A stretch of DNA of 64,000 nt from Tolypothrix sp. PCC 7910 (GTDB lineage: Bacteria > Cyanobacteriota > Cyanobacteriia > Cyanobacteriales > Nostocaceae): the NCBI RefSeq assembly GCF_011769525.1, contig NZ_CP050440.1:4961501-5025500 (forward strand). Direction: 5' to 3'. Shown here in pieces: positions 49,614 to 59,372 of the stretch. Numbering within the stretch: the first letter of the stretch is position 1; each line of letters starts with the position of its first letter. The position numbers and the translations under genes are program-made. The notes under the pieces were generated by a model. It saw only the letters and a program-made list of their open reading frames with translations, did not search any database and was not told the DNA's origin.

Positions 49614-50139
49614 GGTAGGTACTCCAAAGTGACTTTAATAAGATTTATGGGGTTATGTAAACTAATATAACAATGATTTTCATAATTGCAAGGATGTGTT
49701 TGTACTTTTATTGCTAAAACTTGACGCAGAAAACACTAACTGATATCCAAAGACCAAAATCTCTATCTTTAGAGGTAGGAGCAGATTTAATCTGCTGGCA
49801 AGGAGAGAACGTAATTATACTCAGATAAATTTAAAAAATTACCTTTCCTCAAGCCAGAGGCTGAATTAGATGGCTTTACTGCGAGTAAAGTGATAATTTA
49901 TTGAAATAGTTTTGCAACTATTCTACCTGGATTGCAGAAATTGCTCAATTTGAAAAAATTATGGCAATTCAGGTACTAGCTATAAAGACTTGATATTTCA
50001 CGTCTCTATCAAGTACCTGGCGCATTTTTTTGCCAATTTACTATTAGTCTGATTCTCAGAAATATTAATATTTGTTCACATTTATAGTGTGAGAAATGCG
50101 AACAAACCTGCGATCGCACAATATGTTATGCTTTGTTGA
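49614..50139. other. Intergenic region upstream of hli
   Basis: About 525 bases with no gene. Contains the hli promoter side and the 3' side of the topoisomerase gene. I see no clear terminator or repeat beyond one HIP1-type site near 50111. Confidence 0.5.
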
Positions 50140-52656
50140 CTAACGTACTTCTACAACGCTGATAATTTTCTCATCGCGGTTGAGTTGGAGGATGCATTCG
50201 CCTTTGCTATCTCTATCGGCAAAAGGTACTGTTTCTAGAGGTAGTCGCACTAATCGTTCTTTATTTGTGAGTAAAGCTATCTCAGAAGAGGCGATCGCCA
50301 CCAACATTGCGGCTAAGTTGTCGGTTTTGTTAGTGAATTTCAGCGCTTGCGTGCCTAAATCACCACGATTAGCAGCTTTTAATTGGTTAGCAGTTAGGCG
50401 CTTGGCATAACCTTCTTGAGTAACTAGCAATAACTCTTCTTGTCCACTCACAACACCACAGCCCACCATTTGCTGTTGTCTTAACATGCGTAATGCTTGT
50501 AATCCCATAGCAGCACGTCCCATAATGGGCAGTTGTTCATCATTTACAGCAAATCGCAACAGCCGTCCGCTGGAACTAGCAACAATCAGATGTTTACCTG
50601 TAGTAATGAATTGGCTATATAACAATTCATCATCATCTTTGAGTTTTAAAATTGTTACCCGACGAGTGAGGTTGGTTAATTCTTCTAAAGAAAGGCGCTT
50701 AATTCGACCCTGCTTTGTCAGGAGAATCATCTGAGTATTGGCTACATTTTCTGGTAAAAACAAGCGATTGATCACGGCTTCTTGATTACCTTGAGCCGTA
50801 TTCGAGAGCAGGGTAATCAGTGGTGTACCCTTGGGAGAACGCCCTGTCACTGCAGGGATATCGCCAACTCTTACCGGATAAACTTTTGCACCGCTAGTGA
50901 GTACCAATAACTCTTTATCCGTATCAGTTGACTCAGTTTGGATAATAAAGTCGTTATCATTGAGGCCATTTTCGGTTTTCGGTTTTTTACCGTTAACTGA
51001 AATCCGGCGGACATATCCCCGGTGAGTAAACTCTAAAATTGCTTCTTCTGCGGGGACTTCTGATTTGAGATTTTCCGAGCTAACTTTGAGATTTTCAGCG
51101 TCGCGATCGCCTGTTCTTTTCTGAGTTTCTCCTTGTTTTTTGATTTCCTCAGCACTCAAGTTGACTAGCTTAGTTCGACGAGGATCGCTGTATTTACGCT
51201 TGAGCGATCGCAAATCTTTTTTCAACGCCTTGAGTAATTCTTTGCGATCGCTGAGTAAGATGCGTAATAAATTTATTTGTTGTGTGAGTTGCTCAAACTC
51301 CTGTTGTAAATTCTGCTGTTCTAAACTTGTTAAGCGACGCAATGGCATTGCTAAGATTGCATCTGCTTGGACTTCGCTTAAATTTAGTTGACTACATAGA
51401 GTAATTTTCGCGGTGCTACCGTCGGGAGCTTGGCGCAAAATTTCAATTACCGTATCAACATTTGATAAAGCTAAGAGTAAACCTTCCACTAAATGCAACC
51501 GACTTTCAGCTTTCCCCAACTCATAGCTATAGCGGCGGGAGAGTGTCTGCTCACGGAAACTTAAAAATTCCAGCAACAACTGACGCAAGCTTAACTGGCG
51601 AGGTTGTCCGTCTACTAAAGCTAAGAGAATCGCCCCAAAATTGGTTTGTAATGCAGTTTGGTGATACAAATGCTGGAGGATTTCTTGGGGATTAATATCG
51701 CGTTTGAGTTCAATTACTACGCGCATACCTTCGCGATCGCTCTCGTCGCGAATATCAGAAATGCCTTGCAAGCGCCCTTGATTTACCAATTCTGCTACTT
51801 TTTCAATCCAGGCGGCTTTATTTACTTGATAGGGCAGTTCTGTGATGATAATTGCTGTGCGTCGCTTGCTTCCTCTTACGGGTGCGATTTCTTCTAGCTG
51901 CGCCACACCCCGCAACACAATCCCACCTTTACCTGTGGTGTAGGCTTCCCGAATTCCGGTTGAACCAATAATTTCTCCGCCTGTGGGAAAGTCTGGCCCT
52001 GGAATTAACTCAAATAATTTGTCATCCGATAAATCTGGGCTGTCGATTAAGGCGATTAATCCATCAACTATTTCTCCTAAATTGTGTGGTGGAATATTCG
52101 TCGCCATCCCCACCGCAATTCCAGAGCAGCCGTTAAGTAATAGGAATGGTAACTGTGCTGGTAATACTGTGGGTTCTTGTTGAGAATTATCGAAATTGCC
52201 GATAAATTCCACAGTTTCATCGCCAATTTCCGTCAGCATTCCCTCATGGCCAATGGCTGCGAGGCGTGTTTCTGTATAACGCATCGCTGCTGGCGGGTCG
52301 TTGTCAACGCTGCCAAAGTTACCATGTCCGGCTAGTAAGGGATAGCGGCTGGAAAAATCCTGCACTAGCCTAACTAAAGCATCATAAACAGATTGGTCAC
52401 CGTGGGGATGGTATTTACCAAGCACATCCCCCACCACACGAGCACATTTCCGATATGGTCTATCTGGTGTCAAACCCAGTTCGTGCATCGCATACAAAAT
52501 CCGGCGATGTACTGGCTTTAAGCCATCACGCACATCTGGCAACGCTCTCCCGACAATTACGCTCATGGCATATTCGAGGTAAGACCGTTGCATCTCTGTG
52601 TGCAGGGCTGTTGTGATTACCTGTCCCGTGGAGAGAAGGTTTAACTGTTTTGCCAT
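50140..52656 (-). CDS. Type IIA topoisomerase A subunit, GyrA/ParC family, without GyrA box
   Basis: 838 residues. The N-terminal breakage-reunion domain is complete: [38 protein letters not shown] (the quinolone region) and [10 protein letters not shown] with catalytic Tyr127. The coiled-coil region carries two HIP1 octamers. The C-terminal beta-pinwheel starts [17 protein letters not shown]. Where gyrases have the QRRGGKG-type GyrA box I see [14 protein letters not shown], and the later blade reads [13 protein letters not shown]. Without the box, DNA wrapping and true supercoiling are doubtful, so it may be a second A subunit (ParC-like) or a diverged GyrA. Cyanobacteria often have two such paralogues. 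ATG start, divergent from the response regulator. Confidence 0.9.
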   Translation of the reverse strand: MAKQLNLLSTGQVITTALHTEMQRSYLEYAMSVIVGRALPDVRDGLKPVHRRILYAMHELGLTPDRPYRKCARVVGDVLGKYHPHGDQSVYDALVRLVQDFSSRYPLLAGHGNFGSVDNDPPAAMRYTETRLAAIGHEGMLTEIGDETVEFIGNFDNSQQEPTVLPAQLPFLLLNGCSGIAVGMATNIPPHNLGEIVDGLIALIDSPDLSDDKLFELIPGPDFPTGGEIIGSTGIREAYTTGKGGIVLRGVAQLEEIAPVRGSKRRTAIIITELPYQVNKAAWIEKVAELVNQGRLQGISDIRDESDREGMRVVIELKRDINPQEILQHLYHQTALQTNFGAILLALVDGQPRQLSLRQLLLEFLSFREQTLSRRYSYELGKAESRLHLVEGLLLALSNVDTVIEILRQAPDGSTAKITLCSQLNLSEVQADAILAMPLRRLTSLEQQNLQQEFEQLTQQINLLRILLSDRKELLKALKKDLRSLKRKYSDPRRTKLVNLSAEEIKKQGETQKRTGDRDAENLKVSSENLKSEVPAEEAILEFTHRGYVRRISVNGKKPKTENGLNDNDFIIQTESTDTDKELLVLTSGAKVYPVRVGDIPAVTGRSPKGTPLITLLSNTAQGNQEAVINRLFLPENVANTQMILLTKQGRIKRLSLEELTNLTRRVTILKLKDDDELLYSQFITTGKHLIVASSSGRLLRFAVNDEQLPIMGRAAMGLQALRMLRQQQMVGCGVVSGQEELLLVTQEGYAKRLTANQLKAANRGDLGTQALKFTNKTDNLAAMLVAIASSEIALLTNKERLVRLPLETVPFADRDSKGECILQLNRDEKIISVVEVR

Positions 52657-52882
52657 GAGCTTTTTCCCTGAAATTTAATTACACAAAAGTCGCTGGAAAC
52701 TAACGCTGCAACAACCACAGCATAACGGATGAAAAGCAATTTATAACCAAATATTGTTAGTCAAATGATAAGAAGCAGTAGTATTATCCTTGATGACGGG
52801 AATACACACTGAAGATTAAAAAGGAGGCAGACAACTGTTTTTCCAGATGTTCATCCCCCCAATTCCTATAAGTTAAGTTCTC

Positions 52883-53281
52883 ATGAAAACTGTTTTGATT
52901 GTAGAAGACGATCTCATTAATGCTCGCGTTTTTTCCAAAATTTTGACCAAGCGCGGGGGCTTAGATGTTAAGCATACAGAAAATGTGGAAGAGGTAATAA
53001 AAATTGCCCAATCTGGAGATGCAGACCTGATTTTAATGGATGTTTCTTTGTCTCGGAGTGTTTACCAGGGCAAGTCTGTTGATGGTATCAAGATTACACA
53101 AATGTTAAAATCCGATCCGCAAACAGCAAACTTACCTGTGATTCTGGTGACTGCTCACGCTATGGAAGGCGATCGCGAGAACTTCTTGAAACAAAGCGGC
53201 GCTGATGGCTACATTTCTAAGCCTGTTGTTGACCATCAACTTTTTGTTGATCAGATCCTGGCACTTCTACCCAAAGACTAG
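52883..53281 (+). CDS. Single-domain response regulator, CheY/DivK-like
   Basis: 132 residues, receiver domain only. Acidic pocket VEDD (residues 7 to 10), phosphoacceptor Asp53 in LILMDVSL, Thr90 in LVTAHA, Lys113 in ISKP: all are present, so it should be phosphorylated normally. Asp9/Asp10 bind the metal. The MEGDRENFLKQSGADGYISKPV segment is typical of DivK-like regulators. No output domain, so it must act by protein contact or phosphotransfer. No kinase is adjacent. ATG start; the leader contains AAAAGGAGG about 60 bases upstream, too far to be its ribosome site. Confidence 0.93.
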   Translation: MKTVLIVEDDLINARVFSKILTKRGGLDVKHTENVEEVIKIAQSGDADLILMDVSLSRSVYQGKSVDGIKITQMLKSDPQTANLPVILVTAHAMEGDRENFLKQSGADGYISKPVVDHQLFVDQILALLPKD

Positions 53282-53508
53282 CACTACTACGCGGCAGTCA
53301 AAAGGCTCTGATTTGAGCCTGTTGAACTGTTTTTCATAATTTATACCCGCAACGTATGTACTAGTATTCGAGAATTGGTGACTTTTTTCAGGAATGCACT
53401 ACTAGCTATCAACCAGTATATATGTACTATGAAATGGCATCATTAGGCAAGTGGTAAGAGGTAATGGGTAAAAGCGGCTCCAATTACCAATTGCCCATTA
53501 GTCCTTTT

Positions 53509-54390
53509 CTATTGCGGTTCTTGGCTGGAATTTAATGGGCTTTCCCGCTGCTGGAGGGCTGCTTGAATCCTCGGTAATTCGAGGAACTTTTTGGTATCAG
53601 ATAGTAGACGTTCACCCCAAAGATTTTGCTTGAGGAAATCCAAATCACCATAGCGTTGGTCAATGCGGAGTGCAGCTTCTCCCATTGCCAAACCTTGTTG
53701 GCGATCGCCTTTAGTATATAGAGCTACTGCTAGCGCTAGTAAAGGTTCTGCGGCTTGTTTATCTAAAGATACAGCCCTTTGCCATTGTTTAATAGCATTT
53801 TGGGTATCACCTTGTTCGTATTGAATTAAGCCAGTGTTGTTAATTGCTGGCCAGAATTTCTGATCGAAGGAAACCGCTTTATTATATTGGGCGATCGCAT
53901 CAGGTAAGCGACCCATCATGTAATAAGCATTACCCAAATCAAACAAAGCGTCTGCATCTTTAGGTTTTAGCTTCAAACCAGCTTGGTAATTAGCAACAGC
54001 TAACTGATATTTTTTCTGCTGAAAATTAGCCGAACCCATTGCAAATAAAACGTCGGCATTTTTGGGATTGAGAGTTTGAGCCTTTTTCAGGGCTGCGAGT
54101 GCAGCGTCAAACTCTTTGTTTTGCAGATGCAACCCACCCAATAGAAACCAAACTTTATCATTTTTTGGAGCTAGTTGACTAGCCAAACGAGCTCGTGGCA
54201 AAGCCAAATCAAACTGTTGAAACTGACTCAGTTGTGCCGCTTCTTGTGCCAAACTCAAACCTTGTTTTTCCAATTTGCTGGCATCTAGTTGCAGTGTATG
54301 AGGTAGTAGTGCCTGTGCGTGTGCTGCTTTTGGCATACCCCACAAACTACAGACAACAACAAGAGACATTAATCCAAAATTTTTACGCAC
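53509..54390 (-). CDS. Exported TPR-repeat protein
   Basis: About 293 residues with a signal peptide (LMSLVVVCSLWGMPKAAHAQA) and about six tetratricopeptide repeats, e.g. AKNDKVWFLLGGLHLQNKEFDAAL-type units ending in Pro-Lys-Asn/Asp. A cyanobacterial periplasmic or envelope TPR protein, presumably a protein-interaction scaffold. The frame is open to a TTG at 54486, which would put 32 extra residues ahead of the signal peptide. I prefer the GTG at 54390 (VRKNFGLMSL), which gives a normal signal peptide, but the start is uncertain. The C-terminal 45 residues (LLSDTKKFLELPRIQAALQQ) are outside the repeats. Confidence 0.83.
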   Translation of the reverse strand: MRKNFGLMSLVVVCSLWGMPKAAHAQALLPHTLQLDASKLEKQGLSLAQEAAQLSQFQQFDLALPRARLASQLAPKNDKVWFLLGGLHLQNKEFDAALAALKKAQTLNPKNADVLFAMGSANFQQKKYQLAVANYQAGLKLKPKDADALFDLGNAYYMMGRLPDAIAQYNKAVSFDQKFWPAINNTGLIQYEQGDTQNAIKQWQRAVSLDKQAAEPLLALAVALYTKGDRQQGLAMGEAALRIDQRYGDLDFLKQNLWGERLLSDTKKFLELPRIQAALQQRESPLNSSQEPQ

Positions 54391-54668
54391 ACTCTTACCG
54401 CCTTTTACCCATAAATCAAAGAATCTTTCAGCTAGCTTAAACGATCTGCGCTCTAGACGAAAAGCAAATTTTGTCCTTAAAGTCAACGAGGCTTTGACTT
54501 TTGGTAGATATTCGTAGCCTCAGACGAGCAACTAGACAATCTTTCAAAGGTATATCTAGGGACAATTCCACCTGAATTTGACCATATATTAACAAGGGAA
54601 CAGAAAATAGGAAATCCTGTTCCCTACTCTCTGTTCCCTTGTTGATGAGGCAAGATATTCTAATATAC

Positions 54669-55586
54669 CTATTTTTCTAACAGAGATAAGATGCGATCGC
54701 TCAATGCCCAACGATTAGAATTAGGCCTAATCCAGCATTTTTCTGCTTCATTGAAATTGCGTTGATGTATCAGTGCCGACAGCAAGTCTTTTTTCTGCTG
54801 TTCGTTGAGTTGGGATACCATCTTTTGGGCTGCACGCAATGCACAAGTCTGCTCGAAGGCTGTTTCTGAGTTATTAATAATACTTAGCACTGCATAAAAA
54901 TAATTTGCATCTCCCGACCATTCCGTTATGGAAAGTCCTAGCAATCGCTTACCTTGGTCGTTAGATTTGAGGAGATTATTTACTTCTGATGCAGAAAAAT
55001 TCACCTCCGGAGCTAGCGCCCGCATTCGTCCTGCAATAGACTCCATTTCAAATGTGCGTTTTGCTCCCGATGGTAGGGAACTTCTGAGTTCTTTATAGCG
55101 TTGACTTAAACGCTCAATTTGTTGACGTGCTTCCGAGCCAGGAACCGTTGATGCGTAGGCTTTCTGCCATTCATGACGTATTTGCCGCATTTCTAGCTGC
55201 TGTTGTGGTGGCGCAACATCTTCTGCTAGCTTGGTCTGCTCAATCAAATATCCTAAGGTATCTCCCGTTAGAGACTGTAGCATTGGCATCATACTAGAGC
55301 CAGTAATTTCACCTGCAGGTGTCTTCACTGCTCCGCCAGTCAAAGCAAATATCTTGAGGATAGAAGGTAACCAAGTTAGAGCTAAAAAAATAGCTGTTGT
55401 ATTTGTAACTTGAAATTTAAAGGTTAATTTTTCCCCACCATTGACTTGAAAGGTGCTGAGGAGAATAAAAATACTACTAATAATTAACCAGTTTTTCGGG
55501 ATGTGAATAATTCGCTTTAGCAGCCAATCTACTGCTTCACGAGAAATCTGGTTGTTACCAGGCTCTTTATCTGATTTGCTATTCAT
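54669..55586 (-). CDS. Membrane-anchored hypothetical protein
   Basis: 305 residues, unrecognised. Two hydrophobic segments near the N-terminus (WLIISSIFILLSTFQV, about 33 to 48, and TTAIFLALTWLPSILKIFAL, about 63 to 82) should form a membrane hairpin. Residues about 110 to 175 are charged and helical (QQQLEMRQIRHEWQKAY, RQQIERLSQRYKELRS), probably a coiled coil. The last 110 residues are helical repeats (LLGLSITEWSGDANYFYAVLSII...), HEAT- or TPR-like. A membrane-tethered helical adaptor located beside the toxin-like RES gene. Whether it belongs to that module is unknown. ATG start. Confidence 0.7.
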   Translation of the reverse strand: MNSKSDKEPGNNQISREAVDWLLKRIIHIPKNWLIISSIFILLSTFQVNGGEKLTFKFQVTNTTAIFLALTWLPSILKIFALTGGAVKTPAGEITGSSMMPMLQSLTGDTLGYLIEQTKLAEDVAPPQQQLEMRQIRHEWQKAYASTVPGSEARQQIERLSQRYKELRSSLPSGAKRTFEMESIAGRMRALAPEVNFSASEVNNLLKSNDQGKRLLGLSITEWSGDANYFYAVLSIINNSETAFEQTCALRAAQKMVSQLNEQQKKDLLSALIHQRNFNEAEKCWIRPNSNRWALSDRILSLLEK

Positions 55587-55766
55587 ATTTTTATAGGGCA
55601 GTGCAATTAAATATAATTGGCAAGGGATGTCATTTGTTATTTGTCATTTGTCATTTGTAAGCATTCAGTTAATCATAGCGACATATAAATTTTCGTAAAG
55701 GGCAAGTTTTCCTCGCCCAATGATATTTTGCGCTAACTTCCTTAATTACGAATTACGAACTACAAA

Positions 55767-56429
55767 TTACCAATATGGAATTACTTCTAAATTATTCTCT
55801 TCCGCTGCTTTTAAGATTGGCCCGCGTAATAACTCGTGTTTTAGCGGCAATACATTGCCTGGATTACAACTAAAGAAATGTTCTGCACGCTCATAAATAG
55901 CGATCGCATCTTCGTTATTATGGGCATTACAATAAATTAACCCGTGAATTTGGGAATAAATTTCTGGCTGCTCATAAAAATAACGTGACCAAGCTTGGCT
56001 AAGACCACGCTTTTCTGTCTTGGCGAGAGTAGCTTCATTTGCACCAGCGCGCATGGCTCCGTTTCCGCGCAAATCGAGTAATTTTAAATCTCTTGTCGCA
56101 GTCACAATCGCAATCAGCTGGTCAGTAATTTCAATACAACCAATATCACCAAAAACTTCCACTAGACAACTCGAAAGTTTTGGGGCAATGTAGTATATAC
56201 CGCGTTCCTGGTCATTGGCTGGTTGGTAGTCCAATGGCTCGTAGGACAAACTGGGAAAATTGCCGCGATGATGATCGAAGCGAAAAAGTGGCCCCCACTC
56301 CCGAAAAGTCAGCGCAGTCGTGCCAAAGTCTGTGCGGAAAATCCGAAAAAATTCCGTTCCCTTCTTTAAAATATGAAATTTTGGTGTTGGCCTGCCAAAG
56401 CTAGGTGGCGGGACAATGAGTTTGACCAC
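55767..56429 (-). CDS. RES-domain protein, NAD+ phosphorylase toxin candidate
   Basis: 220 residues, RES family. The known members of res-xre toxin-antitoxin pairs degrade NAD+ and stop growth. Visible core: FFRIFR (Arg29), the RFDHHRG segment, GIYYIAPKLSSCLVEVFG with Tyr79 or Tyr80 and Glu91, and the later LLDLRG and GLIYCNAHNN segments. The GTG start is supported by GAGGAG nine bases upstream. Its likely antitoxin (MbcA/ParS-like) is the next gene upstream on the same strand, but the gap is 558 bp and filled with repeats, so co-transcription is doubtful. Some RES proteins are not toxins. Confidence 0.82.
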   Translation of the reverse strand: MVKLIVPPPSFGRPTPKFHILKKGTEFFRIFRTDFGTTALTFREWGPLFRFDHHRGNFPSLSYEPLDYQPANDQERGIYYIAPKLSSCLVEVFGDIGCIEITDQLIAIVTATRDLKLLDLRGNGAMRAGANEATLAKTEKRGLSQAWSRYFYEQPEIYSQIHGLIYCNAHNNEDAIAIYERAEHFFSCNPGNVLPLKHELLRGPILKAAEENNLEVIPYW

Positions 56430-56987
56430 CTTGATTACTCCTCATCTGGTTGACTGACAAAATGGGAATACTTGACCGCAAAAGTATGAAAGACAAAGGA
56501 TAAAGGATAAAAGATGAAACAACAATAAAAGTTTGCTCTGATTCGCTGGGATTTATCCATTAAGAAAATCAAAGCAAACCTACCGCCGTTGTGAGCCGCC
56601 TTTGATTTATAGGGTTTACTTCATCTTTTATGCTTTATACTTCTCCTGTCGGAGACGCTACATGTAGCTTGCTTCCCTATAGGGGTACAGCCTTCAGTTG
56701 AAGTTGCAGATTTTTACTGCCTCTGTAAACTAGTACATTAAAACTACATCTACAGAAAAATTCAAAAGTTGGCTACGTATTTCCGGACATTTTTATCTAT
56801 TCAAGTGTAGTCTGTGTAACTTTTGCCAGCCACTCAGATGATTTTTTGGCAAGATTTATACTTAAAGACTGAGAAAGCAGACGCGGAGGTAGAGATAGCA
56901 AAGACGCGAGGAATTTTCATTCTCCACGTCAAAGCGTCTCAACTGCTCCGCGTTGATTCTGATGCTCATTTTTTGATTGCAAGATGA
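56430..56987. other. Repeat-filled gap between RES gene and antitoxin-like gene
   Basis: No gene seen in 558 bases. It holds a copy of the 60-bp dispersed repeat and an AGACGCG-rich stretch with CGCGGAG (56884) and its complement CTCCGCG (about 56955). In typical res-xre operons the two genes overlap or lie a few bases apart. Confidence 0.6.
56641..56700 (-). repeat. Dispersed ~60-bp repeat, copy 2 (inverted)
   Basis: Reverse complement shares ordered blocks with the copy after fmt: CTGAAGG, TGTACCCCTA, AAGCAAGCTAC, AGCGTC, AGAAG. Lies between the RES gene and the antitoxin-like gene. Confidence 0.75.
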
Positions 56988-57602
56988 CTATAAAACTCCG
57001 ACAGTCCTAGCAGCAGCAATTACATCGTCTATCTGCCCAAACTTCAAAGCTTCGATGGGTGTTAGCCCATTTAAAGCGATGTTGGGTTTAGTTAGCCAAC
57101 TAATTTTTGATAAAGCAGGAACATTCAGAGCTTTTAAAACATCAGGTAGCCCAGCGATTACTCCATCTGGCCCCTCCGGATCGAATTGCCAGGTGGGAAA
57201 TTTCCAAACTCCGTTATCTTGAATGGCAATTAGGCTATTCTTTTTTAAGCGATCGTGTGGTGTCTGACGGGTCGTGTTCAACAAATCGGCTACTTGTGGT
57301 GCCGTTAATGAAGATTTAAGTAGTTCTTGTCTCCATTTAAAATTTTTCGTGAGGGCAGCCAGTTCTAATTTACTACGCTCCTCATCGCTGATTAGATTGG
57401 CACCAAGCTTGGCAGCAAAGTTGATTTCAGCTTGGGAATACTTTGGCTTGATATTAGTAGGCGTTAACCGTTCAGCTAAACATTTTATTTCCTCAGGTTG
57501 TAAGGAATTGAGATAATCCTGAAATTCTCTGGCGATTAGCTCTAGCGCTTGTTTCACATATTTTCCGGTAGGAGCGTCAATCGTGACGTTAATGCCGCTC
57601 AT
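56988..57602 (-). CDS. HTH protein with MbcA/ParS-like toxin-binding end, antitoxin candidate
   Basis: 204 residues. The central helix-turn-helix reads LTAPQVADLLNTTRQTPHDRLKKNSLIA, followed by WKFPTWQFDPEGPDGVIAGLPDVLKAL and a C-terminal PNIALNGLTPIEALKFGQIDDVIAAAR: the Y/FP.WQF...G.TP.E.L pattern of the Xre/MbcA/ParS antitoxin family, which binds RES toxins. The frame opens at GTG 57623, but the ATG at 57602 is directly preceded by AAAGGAGGG, so it is chosen. It should repress its own promoter, in the region shared with the NACHT gene. The N-terminal 60 residues are charged and helical. Confidence 0.8.
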   Translation of the reverse strand: MSGINVTIDAPTGKYVKQALELIAREFQDYLNSLQPEEIKCLAERLTPTNIKPKYSQAEINFAAKLGANLISDEERSKLELAALTKNFKWRQELLKSSLTAPQVADLLNTTRQTPHDRLKKNSLIAIQDNGVWKFPTWQFDPEGPDGVIAGLPDVLKALNVPALSKISWLTKPNIALNGLTPIEALKFGQIDDVIAAARTVGVL

Positions 57603-57804
57603 AATCCCTCCTTTGCCGATCACATAACATAATCTTCACTTCTTCATGTAAGAGATGTCAAATATCTAGATCTCTAGATTCGCACTCTCATGTATGATTT
57701 ACAATCATTCTTGAGCATGATTTGTGTATGACTTTTGAGTGATTTATGTATGATTTTACTTAAAAGTAGTAATATAATTAACAAAATCATTAGAGATAGA
57801 GGTA
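57603..57804. promoter_or_regulatory. Divergent control region with palindrome and direct repeats
   Basis: A 200-bp region between the antitoxin-like and HTH-NACHT genes. Palindrome ATCTAGA-TC-TCTAGAT at 57664-57679. Direct repeats TGTATGAYTT at 57691, 57725 and 57747. Both flanking proteins carry helix-turn-helix domains, so these are candidate operators. Confidence 0.5.
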
Positions 57805-59298
57805 ATGACTAGGCGATCGCTCCAAGCATCGGCTAAGGGAATTAGTAAGGCCGAAGCTGCGCTAATCCGTAATTCCTTGACACAGCAGGGGTTAGCGGGA
57901 GAACTAGGAATTAGCCGCCAGCCAGTTACCAAGTTTTTTCAAGGTAAACCAGTTGATCGCTATATCTTCGTGACAATTTGCGAAAAGCTGAATCTCAATT
58001 GGGAAGACATTATCATCTCCTCATCCTTCCCGGAGGTAGAACAGCCAGCCAGCGTTAGTCAGATGCAAAGTTTGGTGCAGATTGTCCGCGAAAAAGTCCA
58101 CGACAGTATTCAAAGGCGTTGTGGTGTGATGCGGGTGCTAGATATGGAACAGCCCAGAAGGTTGGATACTATCTACACTCAAGTCAATATTTGGCAACGA
58201 GTGAGTGGACGAAGGCGGCTGGATATTGCGGAGATATCGCGGAATTTTGAGCCAGGGAAGTATAACTGCTTTAACTTAGGTAGTTTACAACAACCCCGCC
58301 GACCTGCCTTAGAAGCCGTAGAAACCCACGATAAATTGATAATTTTAGGTAACCCAGGGACAGGCAAAACCATATTTTTAAAATGGTTAGCCATTCAGTG
58401 TAACTTAGGCGAGTATAAAGGCGATCGCGTCCCGATTTTTATTCATCTCAAAGACTTTGCAGAGGCGAGGGAGCAACCAAACTTATTAGAGTACATCACA
58501 GAACAGTTTGAAGAATGCGGCGTTGCTGTACCCAATGCAGTACTCAATCTTTTAACTGAGGGTTTAGCATTCGTTTTATTGGATGGGTTAGATGAAATTC
58601 AGGATGCAGATTTTGAACGAGTTGTAAGAGATATTCACAGGTTTACAACCAGATTTTATACTAATCGCTTTGTGATTACTTGTAGGGTAGCAGCACGCAA
58701 ATATATTTTTGAGCAGTTTACAGAAGTAGAAATTGCCGATTTTGATGAGCAGCAGATGACTGAGTTTGTTAGCAAGTGGTTTCGGGAAGAAGCACCCATA
58801 AAAGCACAATATGTTTTACACAAGCTGCAAGAAAATCAATCTCTGGAAGAGTTGGCAACTAATCCTTTATTGCTCACATTTTTATGTTCATTTTTTGCAG
58901 AAGTTGCAGATTTTGATCAAGCACAAATTTATCAAGAAGCATTGAATATATTAATTAAAGAATGGGATGAGCAACGTTATATTCAACGAGATGGAGGTAA
59001 TAAGCAAATTTCTTCACAGCTAATCGAAGAATTATTAAGTGAAATTGCCCAAAATACTTGGGACAGAAGAGAGTATTTTTTTAAACAAGAAGCGATTGTA
59101 CAGATGATTAGCGAATATATTCAGAACTTATCTGATGCTAAAAGAAACATCAATGTAGTGGAAATCGATAGCGCAGCGCTTCTCAAGTATATTCAAGTTC
59201 AAAATGGGTTATTAGTAGAGAGAGCAAAAAGGATTTACTCTTTTTCTCATATTACATTTCAGCAATTTTTGGCTGGTAAAAACAGAAGATACTTTTGA
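57805..59298 (+). CDS. HTH-NACHT NTPase, truncated after the NTPase module
   Basis: 497 residues. Residues about 15 to 70 are a helix-turn-helix (LTQQGLAGELGISRQPVTKFFQGKPV). A linker follows, then a NACHT NTPase: Walker A GNPGTGKT (182 to 189), Walker B FVLLDGLDEI (256 to 265), ITCR (291 to 294), NPLLLTFLC near 365, and the closing RIYSFSHITFQQFLAG. Full NACHT proteins normally continue after FSH.TFQEF with a sensor of HEAT, leucine-rich or other repeats. Here a stop comes nine residues later (KNRRYF), and a C-rich short repeat follows. Bacterial NACHT proteins include anti-phage defences. Either a stand-alone short form or a gene that lost its sensor. ATG start after AGAGGTA. Confidence 0.88.
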   Translation: MTRRSLQASAKGISKAEAALIRNSLTQQGLAGELGISRQPVTKFFQGKPVDRYIFVTICEKLNLNWEDIIISSSFPEVEQPASVSQMQSLVQIVREKVHDSIQRRCGVMRVLDMEQPRRLDTIYTQVNIWQRVSGRRRLDIAEISRNFEPGKYNCFNLGSLQQPRRPALEAVETHDKLIILGNPGTGKTIFLKWLAIQCNLGEYKGDRVPIFIHLKDFAEAREQPNLLEYITEQFEECGVAVPNAVLNLLTEGLAFVLLDGLDEIQDADFERVVRDIHRFTTRFYTNRFVITCRVAARKYIFEQFTEVEIADFDEQQMTEFVSKWFREEAPIKAQYVLHKLQENQSLEELATNPLLLTFLCSFFAEVADFDQAQIYQEALNILIKEWDEQRYIQRDGGNKQISSQLIEELLSEIAQNTWDRREYFFKQEAIVQMISEYIQNLSDAKRNINVVEIDSAALLKYIQVQNGLLVERAKRIYSFSHITFQQFLAGKNRRYF

Positions 59299-59372
59299 TG
59301 TAGTTTTAACTTCCCCCTGCTCCCTGCCCCTCTGCCTACAGAGTGATAGTATATTGTTTAGTTGGAAGTCCC

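Noticed and set aside
52800-52882. Ribosome site AAAAGGAGG as start signal of the response regulator
   Set aside because: It lies about 60 bases before the ATG, too far to set that start, and no short frame follows it convincingly.
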